From: a bacterium
GTDB lineage: Bacteria > Patescibacteriota > Microgenomatia > UBA1406 > GWC2-37-13
NCBI GenBank assembly: GCA_030647255.1
Contig: JAUSJK010000083.1
Span: 1-41,810, forward strand
Length of the DNA stretch: 41,810 nucleotides
Direction: 5' to 3'
The notes under the pieces are model-generated. The model saw only the letters and a program-made list of their open reading frames with translations. It was not told where the DNA came from and did not search any database. Shown piece by piece: positions 14,635 to 22,040 of the stretch. Position numbers and translations under genes: made by a program. Position 1 is the stretch's first letter, and every line of letters starts with the position of its first letter.

Positions 14635-17166
14635 ATGCTATCAGGACTTTCCACCGCTGAGGCTCAAGCCAAACTCCAAGAAGTTGGTTTGAATATCATT
14701 GAAGAGCAAAAAAAAAGAAACTTTTTGTTGGTATTTTTGGATCAATTCAACAACTTTCTCACCATATTGCTTCTTGTGGCGGCTCTTTTTTCTTTTTTCA
14801 TCGGTGAAAGGATAGATGGCTCACTCATACTTTCTATCGTCATTTTGAATGCACTCTTTGGTATATACCAGGAGAAAAAAGCCGATCAGGCGATTGCCGC
14901 TCTCAAAAAAATGACGGTCGTCAAAGTACGAGTCATGCGAGATGGTGCTCAGATGGAAATACAGAGTGAGTATCTTGTTCCCGGAGATATGGTGTTTATT
15001 GAAGAAGGCACCAAAATATCAGCCGACGGTGTCGTTGAGGAGGGAGTCAATCTTGAGATTAACGAAGCGGCGCTTACAGGAGAATCGTTGCCTGTTTTGA
15101 AAGTAATGCGTCATGAAGTATATATGGGTACGGTCGTAGTAAAAGGAAGAGGCTATTTCAAGGTTACATTTACAGGTATGCGGACGAAGTTTGGCAAAAT
15201 AGCTTCCGAGCTTTCAGCTATAGATGAGTCCGAGACACCTCTCCAACAAAAACTTACCTCACTTTCAAAAATTATCGGTATTGCCGGTATACTCATTTCC
15301 GTTGTAGTCTTTGTTCTTTCTCTCGCCGAAGGGTCGGGCTATTTTCCTTCATTTCTTCTGGCTATCTCACTTGCCGTTGCCGTCGTACCTGAAGGTTTAC
15401 CCGCGGTTATGACGATTACACTGGCGATGGGAGTGAAGGAGATGGCAAAGAAAGGAGCGATCGTGAGAAAATTGTCTGCAATTGAAGCGTTAGGGAGTGT
15501 CACTCTTATTGCTACGGATAAAACGGGGACTTTAACCACAAATAAAATGAGAGTCAAAGAAGTATATGTTGGCGAAAAAATATATGAGGAAAATAAACTA
15601 CCTCCTTTAACACACACTCCTTTTGCCAAACTTATTCTCAATGGTATTCTCTGTTCGACTGCTTCACTTGTCTATATCCATGATCACGGAGGCCATGATG
15701 TTTTGGGTGATCCGACAGAAGGATCGCTTCTTTATTTGGCTCAACAGGCAGGTCTTATTCCCGATATGGTCCGCAACGAATGGGAGCTCATTGATGAAAT
15801 GCCTTTTGACAGTATCACCAAACGGATGACGGTGCAGGTCAAGAAAAAAAAACACATTACCCCCGAATCAAACCTCGTTTTTAGTAAAGGAGCACCGGAG
15901 TCGATACTTGAAATGTGTCGTGCGATATTGATTGGATCCGAAGAAAAATCGATTTCTCCATCTGACGTGAAAAATATAGAGAAGGTCATAGAAGACTGGG
16001 CGAAAAAAGGATTGAGAGTTCTCGCGTTCGGATATAAGAAGTCAGAATCGGTTGAAATTGGTCATATAACAGATTTAACTTTCCTGGGTCTGGTTGCCAT
16101 CCATGATCCGCCTCGTCCCGAAGCGAAAGAAGCAATTTTGCGAGCACACGAAGCGGGTATTAAGACAATCATGATTACAGGCGATAATGAAAAAACAGCC
16201 GAAGCGATAGGGGTGTCGACAGGACTTATCGGCGAGGGTGACGAGATACTGACGGGAAAACAGGTAGACGAATATTCTGACGAAGACCTATTGGTGATTT
16301 TACCCCGAGTACGTGTTTTTGCCCGTACAACTCCTTTTCATAAATCCAGAATCGTCAAATTATATCAACGTTTAGGAGAAGTTGTGGTGGTCACAGGTGA
16401 TGGGGTAAACGATGCGATTGCGTTGAAACAAGCTGACGTAGGAGTGGCCATGGGACTTGTCGGCACAGATGTTGCCCGTGAAACGGCAGACATGGTCATC
16501 ACGGATGATAATTTTGCAACAATAGTGAATGCCGTAGAGGAGGGAAGGAATATTATCAAAAACGTACGTAATGCGACCAAATATTTACTGGCGTGTAATA
16601 TATCCGAAGCACTGGCTCTTATTGTAGCGATGTCCATGGGAATACCTCATCTTTTTTATGCCATCCAACTTTTATATATCAATCTTGTGACAGATGGTAT
16701 ACCCGCACTGGCACTTTCTTTTTCTCCCAGAGAGGAACATAGTATGAAGCGCTATCCGGAAAAGAAGCTGGAACTTCTGACAACATCGGACATTAAATAT
16801 ATAGGTATGGTAGGAATAATAGGCACAATCTTAGTTGTGGGATCTTTCTTTCTTTTCCGTACGGTGAATGCAGATGGAAGAACCGCCGCCTTTACTGTTC
16901 TCGCACTTATTCAGTCGTTTATTTTTATCGATATGTGGTTATCTCACAGGAGTATTCATACCCATCTGCATCAGCTCAAGTCTCCATTATTTTTAACTGC
17001 GTTTATAGTACCCTTTGTTTTGCAGTATGATATTGTCCGCATACCATTTTTGGCTTCTGTATTCAAGATAGGAACTGTCTCCATAGGTGAGTTTCTTCTT
17101 CTCGTCCTTATCTCTTCAACAGTCCTCATTGGAATAAAGGGGATAAAGATCGTGCTCAAGAAGTGA
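14635..17166 (+). CDS. P-type cation-transporting ATPase (calcium type, P2)
   Basis: 843 residues, a normal length. The N-terminus is a cation ATPase domain (LSGLSTAEAQAKLQEVGLNI). The actuator domain has LTGES, and the M4 segment has VPEGLPAVMTITLAMG, typical of P2A/P2 Ca2+ pumps. The phosphorylation site is DKTGTLTTNK with Asp near residue 295. The ATP-binding domain has KGAPES, and the hinge has TGDGVNDAIALKQADVGVAM. About ten transmembrane helices are expected. The protein would export Ca2+ or a related cation using ATP. It stands alone between repeat element 8 and the HigBA module. Ion specificity cannot be fixed from these motifs alone. Confidence 0.9.
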   Translation: MLSGLSTAEAQAKLQEVGLNIIEEQKKRNFLLVFLDQFNNFLTILLLVAALFSFFIGERIDGSLILSIVILNALFGIYQEKKADQAIAALKKMTVVKVRVMRDGAQMEIQSEYLVPGDMVFIEEGTKISADGVVEEGVNLEINEAALTGESLPVLKVMRHEVYMGTVVVKGRGYFKVTFTGMRTKFGKIASELSAIDESETPLQQKLTSLSKIIGIAGILISVVVFVLSLAEGSGYFPSFLLAISLAVAVVPEGLPAVMTITLAMGVKEMAKKGAIVRKLSAIEALGSVTLIATDKTGTLTTNKMRVKEVYVGEKIYEENKLPPLTHTPFAKLILNGILCSTASLVYIHDHGGHDVLGDPTEGSLLYLAQQAGLIPDMVRNEWELIDEMPFDSITKRMTVQVKKKKHITPESNLVFSKGAPESILEMCRAILIGSEEKSISPSDVKNIEKVIEDWAKKGLRVLAFGYKKSESVEIGHITDLTFLGLVAIHDPPRPEAKEAILRAHEAGIKTIMITGDNEKTAEAIGVSTGLIGEGDEILTGKQVDEYSDEDLLVILPRVRVFARTTPFHKSRIVKLYQRLGEVVVVTGDGVNDAIALKQADVGVAMGLVGTDVARETADMVITDDNFATIVNAVEEGRNIIKNVRNATKYLLACNISEALALIVAMSMGIPHLFYAIQLLYINLVTDGIPALALSFSPREEHSMKRYPEKKLELLTTSDIKYIGMVGIIGTILVVGSFFLFRTVNADGRTAAFTVLALIQSFIFIDMWLSHRSIHTHLHQLKSPLFLTAFIVPFVLQYDIVRIPFLASVFKIGTVSIGEFLLLVLISSTVLIGIKGIKIVLKK

Positions 17167-17180
17167 AACGCGAAGAGTAA

Positions 17181-17213
17181 AATCTAGAACATGTAACACG
17201 CAACATGTAACAT
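17181..17213. repeat. Heptamer-period array
   Basis: Units of the type TAGAACA, TGTAACA, CGCAACA, TGTAACA after the ATPase gene; no two-hairpin element is next to it here. Confidence 0.55.
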
Positions 17214-17275
17214 ATCTCCCTTATCTTCCCTTCTATCCTTTATTACCCTCTTATTTTTAACTTTCCTAACTCCTC

Positions 17276-17551
17276 CTATTTAGAAAGACTAATAGTCAAT
17301 TTATACCCCATAACTTCAGCGATTTTTTCCAAAAAACCCAATGATGGATTAATATTCCCAGCTTCAAATCTGGCGATTGCAGATTGTTTCGTTCCAATTT
17401 TTCGTGCAAGTTCTTTTTGAGTTATGCCTTTTTCGATACGAACAGAGATAAGTTCAGAAATAGCTTTATAACGAGGAGTTAAACGGTCATACTCTTTTTT
17501 CACACCTTTATTTTGTAAAAGCTCTGTTTTTAATTTTTTCCATTCTCTCAT
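17276..17551 (-). CDS. HigA-like antitoxin, XRE-family helix-turn-helix
   Basis: 91 residues. After a basic N-terminal helix comes a classic XRE HTH: ISVRIEKGITQKELARKIGT, then KQSAIARFEAGNINPSLGFL and EKIAEVMGYKL. Antitoxins of this type bind the partner toxin and repress their own promoter. It lies downstream of the RelE/HigB-like toxin gene, the toxin-first order typical of higBA. The 48-bp gap between them holds a separate promoter covered by a 22-bp perfect palindrome, the likely operator. Confidence 0.85.
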   Translation of the reverse strand: MREWKKLKTELLQNKGVKKEYDRLTPRYKAISELISVRIEKGITQKELARKIGTKQSAIARFEAGNINPSLGFLEKIAEVMGYKLTISLSK

Positions 17552-17579
17552 AGGTATTAATAATTTTTTAACTATGTTA

Positions 17580-17608
17580 AATATAACATATATGTTATAT
17601 TATGTCAA
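17580..17608 (-). promoter_or_regulatory. Antitoxin promoter with overlapping 22-bp palindromic operator
   Basis: On the minus strand, TTGACA (17608-17603), a 17-nt spacer, TATATT (17585-17580). The perfect palindrome AATATAACATA/TATGTTATATT (17580-17601) covers the spacer and -10. The -35 lies over the last codons of the toxin gene, so this promoter would make only antitoxin mRNA. Confidence 0.75.
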
Positions 17609-17929
17609 GGAGGTGAGTCTTTGTCTTGCGGTATCTATTTCTTTTTGAGGCGTTTTCTGTTTTTGTTTCTTAAATCCGCTGAGAAGATAAATATCTTTTC
17701 CTTTGAATCCATATAAAATTCTAATTTCTTCTTTACCTCGGACTCGAAGTTCATAAAGGTTGCTATCAAGTTTTTTTGCATGAGACATAGTAAGAAGATT
17801 TCCAAAAACTTCAAGAAGATCTATAAGGTGGATAATTTTAGCAATTGCCTGAGGTTGTTGTTTTTTGATAAATTCAGCTACTGGCCTTTCTCCTCTTATT
17901 GTCTGGTACTCGAGAATATTCCATTTCAT
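17600..17929 (-). CDS. HigB-like toxin, RelE superfamily (Gp49-like)
   Basis: 109 residues. The pattern RPVAEFIKKQQPQAIAKIIH, then LYELRVRGKEEIRILYGFKG and IYLLSGFKKQKQKTPQKEID, matches phage Gp49-like/HigB toxins of the RelE fold. These are ribosome-dependent mRNA interferases; the Arg/Lys-rich strand and the final helix are consistent. It begins 18 bp after the transketolase stop and is followed by an HTH antitoxin. With the antitoxin promoter sited at its 3' end, toxin expression probably depends on read-through or an upstream promoter not clearly visible. Confidence 0.85.
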   Translation of the reverse strand: MKWNILEYQTIRGERPVAEFIKKQQPQAIAKIIHLIDLLEVFGNLLTMSHAKKLDSNLYELRVRGKEEIRILYGFKGKDIYLLSGFKKQKQKTPQKEIDTARQRLTSLT

Positions 17930-17946
17930 ACTTCTCTTACTACTTT

Positions 17947-19929
17947 CTACTCGCTACTCACTACTGCTTTTACAATAGCTTCTGCGTCGAGCTCTTCGTA
18001 GTGAAGCAAGTCTTGTGGAGAGCCTGAGCGGGGGATTTTTTTAACGCAGAGATGTGTGAATGTCCAAGGTCTATGGTCTAAGGTCTCTGGTCTCTGGTCT
18101 AAGGTCGTAATTGCTTGTGCAACCGCCTCTCCAAGTCCGCCATACGGATAATGGTCCTCAACAACAATTATTTTTTTTGAAACGCTAGCCAGGCGCCGAA
18201 TGGTGTCCTGGTCGAGAGGTTTCACAGAGTAACAGTCAACGACAGTGATATTGATTCCTTGTTTTTGTAATTCTTTGTAGGCTTTGATACTTTCATGGAC
18301 GGTGATTCCTGCCCCTATGATGACTGCTGTGTCTTTATCACTTTGATAAAGTACTTTCGACCCTCCAATAGGAAATGATTCGTCCTCGCCGTAAATTATG
18401 GGCGTTTTTTCTCTTGTGAGTCTTAGGTATGATATTCCTTTGTGTCGATAGAGTTCTTCTACAAGTCTGGCCGCTGATACTGCGTCTGATGGATAAAGAA
18501 CTATGCTATTGAGAATGCTTCTCATCATTGAGATGTCTTCCAGTCCCATTTGGGACGAACCGTCGACACCTATTGACACACCGGCGTGAGAGCCAACAAG
18601 TTTTATGTTTGCCTCAGAGTACTGTCCCATGCGTATTTGGTCGAACGCTCGAGTGAAAAATGCAGCAAACGTCGAGATAAAAGGGGAGAAACCATATTTG
18701 GAAAATCCAACTCCGACAGACACCATATTTTGTTCGGCGATAAACATCTCGTAAAACTGTTCGGGTGCCGTTTTTTTTAATTTTTCTGCGTATGTCGAGT
18801 TGGAAGTTTCAGCGTCAAGAGAAATAATATCGGAATGCGTTTTGCCGAGTTCTGCCAAAACTTCTCCATATGCTTCTCGAGTAGCAACGAGATCATCTTT
18901 TTTATAAGTTATGTTAATCGGCGACAGATTCTGTCTCAAATTCACCCTTTTCTTCTCGCCACCTGTCGCCTCTAAGCTAAAAGTTGGTTTAGATATGTTT
19001 CCTCTCAATGTAATGTCTACTTTTCCTAATTCCTTTAAAGCTTGAGGTAAATCTTTTTCTGGGAGAGCTTTTCCGTGCCAGTTATCTTTATTTTCCAGCA
19101 TAGATACACCTTTTCCCTTCACCGTCTTTGCGATAATCATCGTCGGTTTTTCTGACGTTTGGACATTCAGACTTTCAAACGCTGTGACAATTTTACTGAT
19201 ATTGTGTCCATCTTCCAGAACTATGGTATTCCAGCCAAAACTGGCTATCCGCTTTTCATACGTCTTTATATCCCATCCCAACATCGTTTCTCCCCTTTGT
19301 CCCAGACGATTCACGTCGAGTATGCCGATGAGGTTTGAAGTTTTATAGTAAGAGGCTACTTGCAACGCTTCCCATACCTGTCCCTCCGCCATCTCCGAAT
19401 CTCCCAACAAAACAAAAACTTTAGGGAGTTTTTGTGAATGAGAATCTTTAGAAGAGAGTTCTCGTCGTTCCTCCTCGAACCGTAAATTATGGTTCGAACG
19501 GAGTGAGAACTCTCTCTCGGCTCCGAATTTGTGTCTTATTGCTAAACACATACCGAGTCCCATAGACAGTCCTTGTCCAAGACTGCCTGTGGCGACATCG
19601 ATATATTTGAACCGGGGAGTCGGGTGACCTTCAAGCACCGAATCAAACTGGCGCAATGTCAGCAGTTCTTCATGTGATATTACCCCTGCAGCCGCATAGA
19701 GAGAATAGAGGAGGGGAGACGCATGACCTTTGGAAAAAATAACTTTATCATTGGCTAAATTCTTCGGATTATCCAGATCATAATGCAAGAATCCCGCAAA
19801 GAATAATGTGGTCATGAGTTCGACGGCAGAAAGTGAAGAAGTAGGGTGTCCTGACTGTGCCGCAGTCGTTGAAGTAAGTATGTTATGCCGAACCACTTTA
19901 CACAGTTTTTGTAAGCTTTCTGTGTCCAT
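17947..19929 (-). CDS. tkt: Transketolase (single chain) carrying two repeat-derived inserts
   Basis: 660 residues from the ATG at 19929; the upstream alternative adds MLHCRD and is less likely. Thiamine-diphosphate motifs are in order: SGHPTSSLSAVELM, SKGHASPLLYSLYA, TGSLGQGLSMGLG, LLGDSEMAEGQVWEA and GILDVNRLGQ. The pyrimidine and C-terminal domains follow (IAEQNMVSVGVGFSKYG). It exchanges two-carbon units between sugar phosphates in the non-oxidative pentose phosphate pathway. Residues about 139-159 (REFSLRSNHNLRFEEERREL) come from a hairpin element at 19453-19515, between the AIRHKFGAE and LPKVFVLLGD segments that normally adjoin. Residues about 608-622 (TTLDQRPETLDHRPW) come from a heptamer array at 18066-18107. 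The frame stays open through both. Confidence 0.92.
   Translation of the reverse strand: MDTESLQKLCKVVRHNILTSTTAAQSGHPTSSLSAVELMTTLFFAGFLHYDLDNPKNLANDKVIFSKGHASPLLYSLYAAAGVISHEELLTLRQFDSVLEGHPTPRFKYIDVATGSLGQGLSMGLGMCLAIRHKFGAEREFSLRSNHNLRFEEERRELSSKDSHSQKLPKVFVLLGDSEMAEGQVWEALQVASYYKTSNLIGILDVNRLGQRGETMLGWDIKTYEKRIASFGWNTIVLEDGHNISKIVTAFESLNVQTSEKPTMIIAKTVKGKGVSMLENKDNWHGKALPEKDLPQALKELGKVDITLRGNISKPTFSLEATGGEKKRVNLRQNLSPINITYKKDDLVATREAYGEVLAELGKTHSDIISLDAETSNSTYAEKLKKTAPEQFYEMFIAEQNMVSVGVGFSKYGFSPFISTFAAFFTRAFDQIRMGQYSEANIKLVGSHAGVSIGVDGSSQMGLEDISMMRSILNSIVLYPSDAVSAARLVEELYRHKGISYLRLTREKTPIIYGEDESFPIGGSKVLYQSDKDTAVIIGAGITVHESIKAYKELQKQGINITVVDCYSVKPLDQDTIRRLASVSKKIIVVEDHYPYGGLGEAVAQAITTLDQRPETLDHRPWTFTHLCVKKIPRSGSPQDLLHYEELDAEAIVKAVVSSE
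18066..18107. repeat. Heptamer array inside the transketolase gene
   Basis: Six units: AAGGTCT, ATGGTCT, AAGGTCT, CTGGTCT, CTGGTCT, AAGGTCG. The 42-bp length keeps the frame, and 21-bp periodicity gives the repeated peptide TLDQRPE/TLDHRPW in the C-terminal domain. Confidence 0.85.
19453..19515. repeat. 63-bp hairpin element inside the transketolase gene
   Basis: Outer 11-bp inverted repeat AGAGAGTTCTC/GAGAACTCTCT and inner TCGAACC/GGTTCGA with loop GTAAATTAT. Its length is a multiple of three and it encodes 21 extra residues. Confidence 0.85.
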
Positions 19930-20063
19930 ATCCCTACAGTGTAACACAGATTTTTTATATTGACATATTTTCTACCTCACCGAGTAAAAATGTTATGTAT
20001 AATACAAACTAGCCGATTCCCTTTGGTTATATTGTTTACAATTACCGTGAAGAATTTTGTCTT

Positions 20064-20633
20064 ATGAATTCAATTCTAGCCCGTGTCTTAAATGAAATAG
20101 CCCTTCACTACAGTTTTTATTCAGACTTTCTTAAAAAAAAAGATAAGATTCTTGATATAGGTACAGGGTCCGGTTATACGGCTCAATACATAAAATCACA
20201 AAAAAAAGATATTGAAATTCATGGTCTTGATATTTTCAATTTGTTAAAGGTCGATATTCCTATCTTTATATATGATGGAAAAAAATTTCCATTTTCTGAC
20301 ATATTATACGATGACAGTTTATTGTTTTATGTCATCCATCATGTAAGAGACTATAAAAAGTTGCTTGAAGAAACAATTCGTGTCACAAAAAGAAACATTA
20401 TTGTCATAGAAGAATTTAATATGCCAGAGGCTGAATATAAGATAGAATTGGAAAAAGAGAAGAGAACGCTAAAAGCGATAGGTTTACCAACGTCATTCTA
20501 CCAGCATAATTTTAAAAAAGAAGAACTCGAAGACTTATTCTTGTCTTTTAGCTTGAAACTTAGATTAATTCAGAAACTAGATAGTCAAACTGACAAAAAA
20601 ATAGAAAAGTATCTTTACGTTTTAACAAAGTGA
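20064..20633 (+). CDS. Class I SAM-dependent methyltransferase
   Basis: 189 residues. Motif I is KILDIGTGSGYTAQYIKSQ near residues 29-47, which binds S-adenosylmethionine. HGLDIF gives the acidic post-I residue, and DDSLLFYVIHHVRDYKKLLE resembles the motif IV/V region of small-molecule methyltransferases. The later part (IIVIEEFNMPEAEYKIELEK) is consistent with a Rossmann fold of the UbiE/ArsM general type. Substrate unknown. It is divergent from the transketolase gene and convergent with the NDT-like gene. No clear Shine-Dalgarno sequence. Confidence 0.75.
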   Translation: MNSILARVLNEIALHYSFYSDFLKKKDKILDIGTGSGYTAQYIKSQKKDIEIHGLDIFNLLKVDIPIFIYDGKKFPFSDILYDDSLLFYVIHHVRDYKKLLEETIRVTKRNIIVIEEFNMPEAEYKIELEKEKRTLKAIGLPTSFYQHNFKKEELEDLFLSFSLKLRLIQKLDSQTDKKIEKYLYVLTK

Positions 20634-20642
20634 AAGACTCCT

Positions 20643-21218
20643 TCATTTGAGAGAGTTTTTTTTCATATGTTCAAGTATGAGATAACGAATGAATGTGGAC
20701 TTCGTTATTCCTTGTTCTTTAGATGCTTTATACAAATAGTTTAAAAGTGTAGGATTGATAAAAAAATTGAATCTTTTGTCTGCAAGAAGTTTGGCATTTT
20801 TTATAGATTCCAGAAGTTTATCACTAAGATTAGTTGGGCTATATTCAATTAGTTGAAATTTTTCTTCCTTAATTCCTGCTAACAAATCGGGCCGATGATC
20901 CTCAAGATAGAGTGCGATTACTGGTTTACTAAGTTCAAGAGCTTTCTGGATTAAGAAACCCATAGTTAGACTCTGTAGAGAACACTCAAATATGCATATA
21001 TCAGCATGTTTTACTCCATCGAGCAGTTTATTATAAAGTACTCCATATGCCTTAGGTCCGCTTTTTTTTAATTCTTCATAAAACTGATCATTATCTTTCT
21101 CAATAAGCTCGTTATTAATGTTCTCGTAGCCTTCATCTTTAATGAATTTGAAGATTTTATTATAGTTTTCTTCGAAGTATTCTCTGCCTCTGCGTGATGT
21201 TGAGAAAAAGACTTTCAT
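20643..21218 (-). CDS. Nucleoside 2-deoxyribosyltransferase-like domain fused to a ribbon-helix-helix segment
   Basis: 191 residues. The opening MKVFFSTSRRGREYFEENYN and the central HADICIFECSLQSLTMGFLI plus LELSKPVIALYLEDHRP follow the Rossmann-like pattern of nucleoside 2-deoxyribosyltransferases; Glu78 sits where such enzymes have a catalytic acid. Residues about 150-187 (FNFFINPTLLNYLYKASKEQ, then GITKSTFIRYLILEHMKK) look like a ribbon-helix-helix DNA-binding unit. The combination suggests a nucleotide- or nucleoside-sensing DNA-binding protein, but this is inference. It lies beside an AbrB/PIN toxin-antitoxin pair on the same strand, 73 bp downstream of it. Confidence 0.55.
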   Translation of the reverse strand: MKVFFSTSRRGREYFEENYNKIFKFIKDEGYENINNELIEKDNDQFYEELKKSGPKAYGVLYNKLLDGVKHADICIFECSLQSLTMGFLIQKALELSKPVIALYLEDHRPDLLAGIKEEKFQLIEYSPTNLSDKLLESIKNAKLLADKRFNFFINPTLLNYLYKASKEQGITKSTFIRYLILEHMKKNSLK

Positions 21219-21291
21219 GTATTTATAGGCTGATTCTAGCTTATTTTTGACTGCTTGTCAACTCGTCCATGTGGGGTCTAAGTTTGGCCTT

Positions 21292-21723
21292 TTATACGGA
21301 AAGATACGCATGTACAAAGTCTCGGGGAGAAATGATGATGAGTGGTTTTGCGAATTCTCTTACTTTTGGTTTCATAAAATCACTGACATCGAGACTAATA
21401 AGGTGGGTAGCCTTGCTTTTTATAGCAGCCGCCAAAATCGGGGCGTCTTTGGTATTAATAACTTTTTCGCAGAGGGCAATTTCTTCTCTGGTTGGTTCTT
21501 CGATGATATGAAAAGGAACTTGAAGGAGTAAAAAATTTAACCGTTGTTTCCCAATCTGATCCAGCTTGGAAGATACATTTTTCTTTAATTCGTTAATAAC
21601 GTAATCTGAGATAGAGCCTTTTATTTTACCTTTCTTACAAAATTGTAATACACGAGCAGATGAGCCTGACTTTGAATTTACTGCAGAAAAAAGAACTGAA
21701 GTATCAATAAATACGTGTTTCAT
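21292..21723 (-). CDS. PIN-domain ribonuclease toxin (VapC-like), partner of AbrB-type antitoxin
   Basis: 143 residues. The PIN fold begins MKHVFIDTSVLFSAVNSKSG (first catalytic Asp at residue 7), then SDYVINELKKNV (acidic residue), and the later TKDAPILAAAIKSKATHLIS with LDVSDF supplies the remaining acidic cluster. PIN toxins cut RNA using metal bound by these acids. It overlaps the upstream antitoxin gene by 4 bp, standard for a translationally coupled pair. Confidence 0.85.
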   Translation of the reverse strand: MKHVFIDTSVLFSAVNSKSGSSARVLQFCKKGKIKGSISDYVINELKKNVSSKLDQIGKQRLNFLLLQVPFHIIEEPTREEIALCEKVINTKDAPILAAAIKSKATHLISLDVSDFMKPKVREFAKPLIIISPRDFVHAYLSV

Positions 21724-21953
21724 GGTAATCCAGCTTCATCCCAATACTTTTCAGTTTCTTTAGCTAATTTAGGAGATAGCTTATCATCTTTTTTCCATTG
21801 TTTGATTTGTTCAGGCGTAAAAATACGATAACCCACTTCTTTGCGCGGCTCGATAACAATAGTTTTCCCCACGAGTTTAGCTTTGACTATTTCACCCTCT
21901 TCAATGCCGGCTTTTTTTCTCATAGTTTTCTTTTCTTCTCTGGCTACTTGCAT
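21720..21953 (-). CDS. AbrB/MazE-like antitoxin
   Basis: 77 residues. The core MRKKAGIEEGEIVKAKLVGK followed by TIVIEPRKEVGYRIF is the swapped-hairpin AbrB pattern; the C-terminal tail (LSPKLAKETEKYWDEAGLP) would bind the toxin. The first strand looks short, but an in-frame stop lies four codons upstream of the ATG, so a longer product is not possible from this strand. It is the first gene of the pair with the PIN toxin. Confidence 0.75.
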   Translation of the reverse strand: MQVAREEKKTMRKKAGIEEGEIVKAKLVGKTIVIEPRKEVGYRIFTPEQIKQWKKDDKLSPKLAKETEKYWDEAGLP

Positions 21954-22028
21954 ACTAAAATTCTATATTTCTAACTTTCCACATTATAGACTGAATCTTC
22001 TCCTTTCTCAACTGTCGGTTAAATACTG

Positions 22029-22034
22029 TATAAA
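22029..22034 (+). promoter_or_regulatory. -10 box for leaderless GGDEF gene
   Basis: TATAAA, then 6 nt, then the ATG at 22041. No Shine-Dalgarno sequence. Confidence 0.5.
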
Positions 22035-22040
22035 TAAACT

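Noticed and set aside
20643-21953. A new defence system formed by NDT-like, PIN and AbrB genes
   Set aside because: Proximity alone is not enough; the 73-bp gap and lack of comparison data leave it as a possibility noted under findings.
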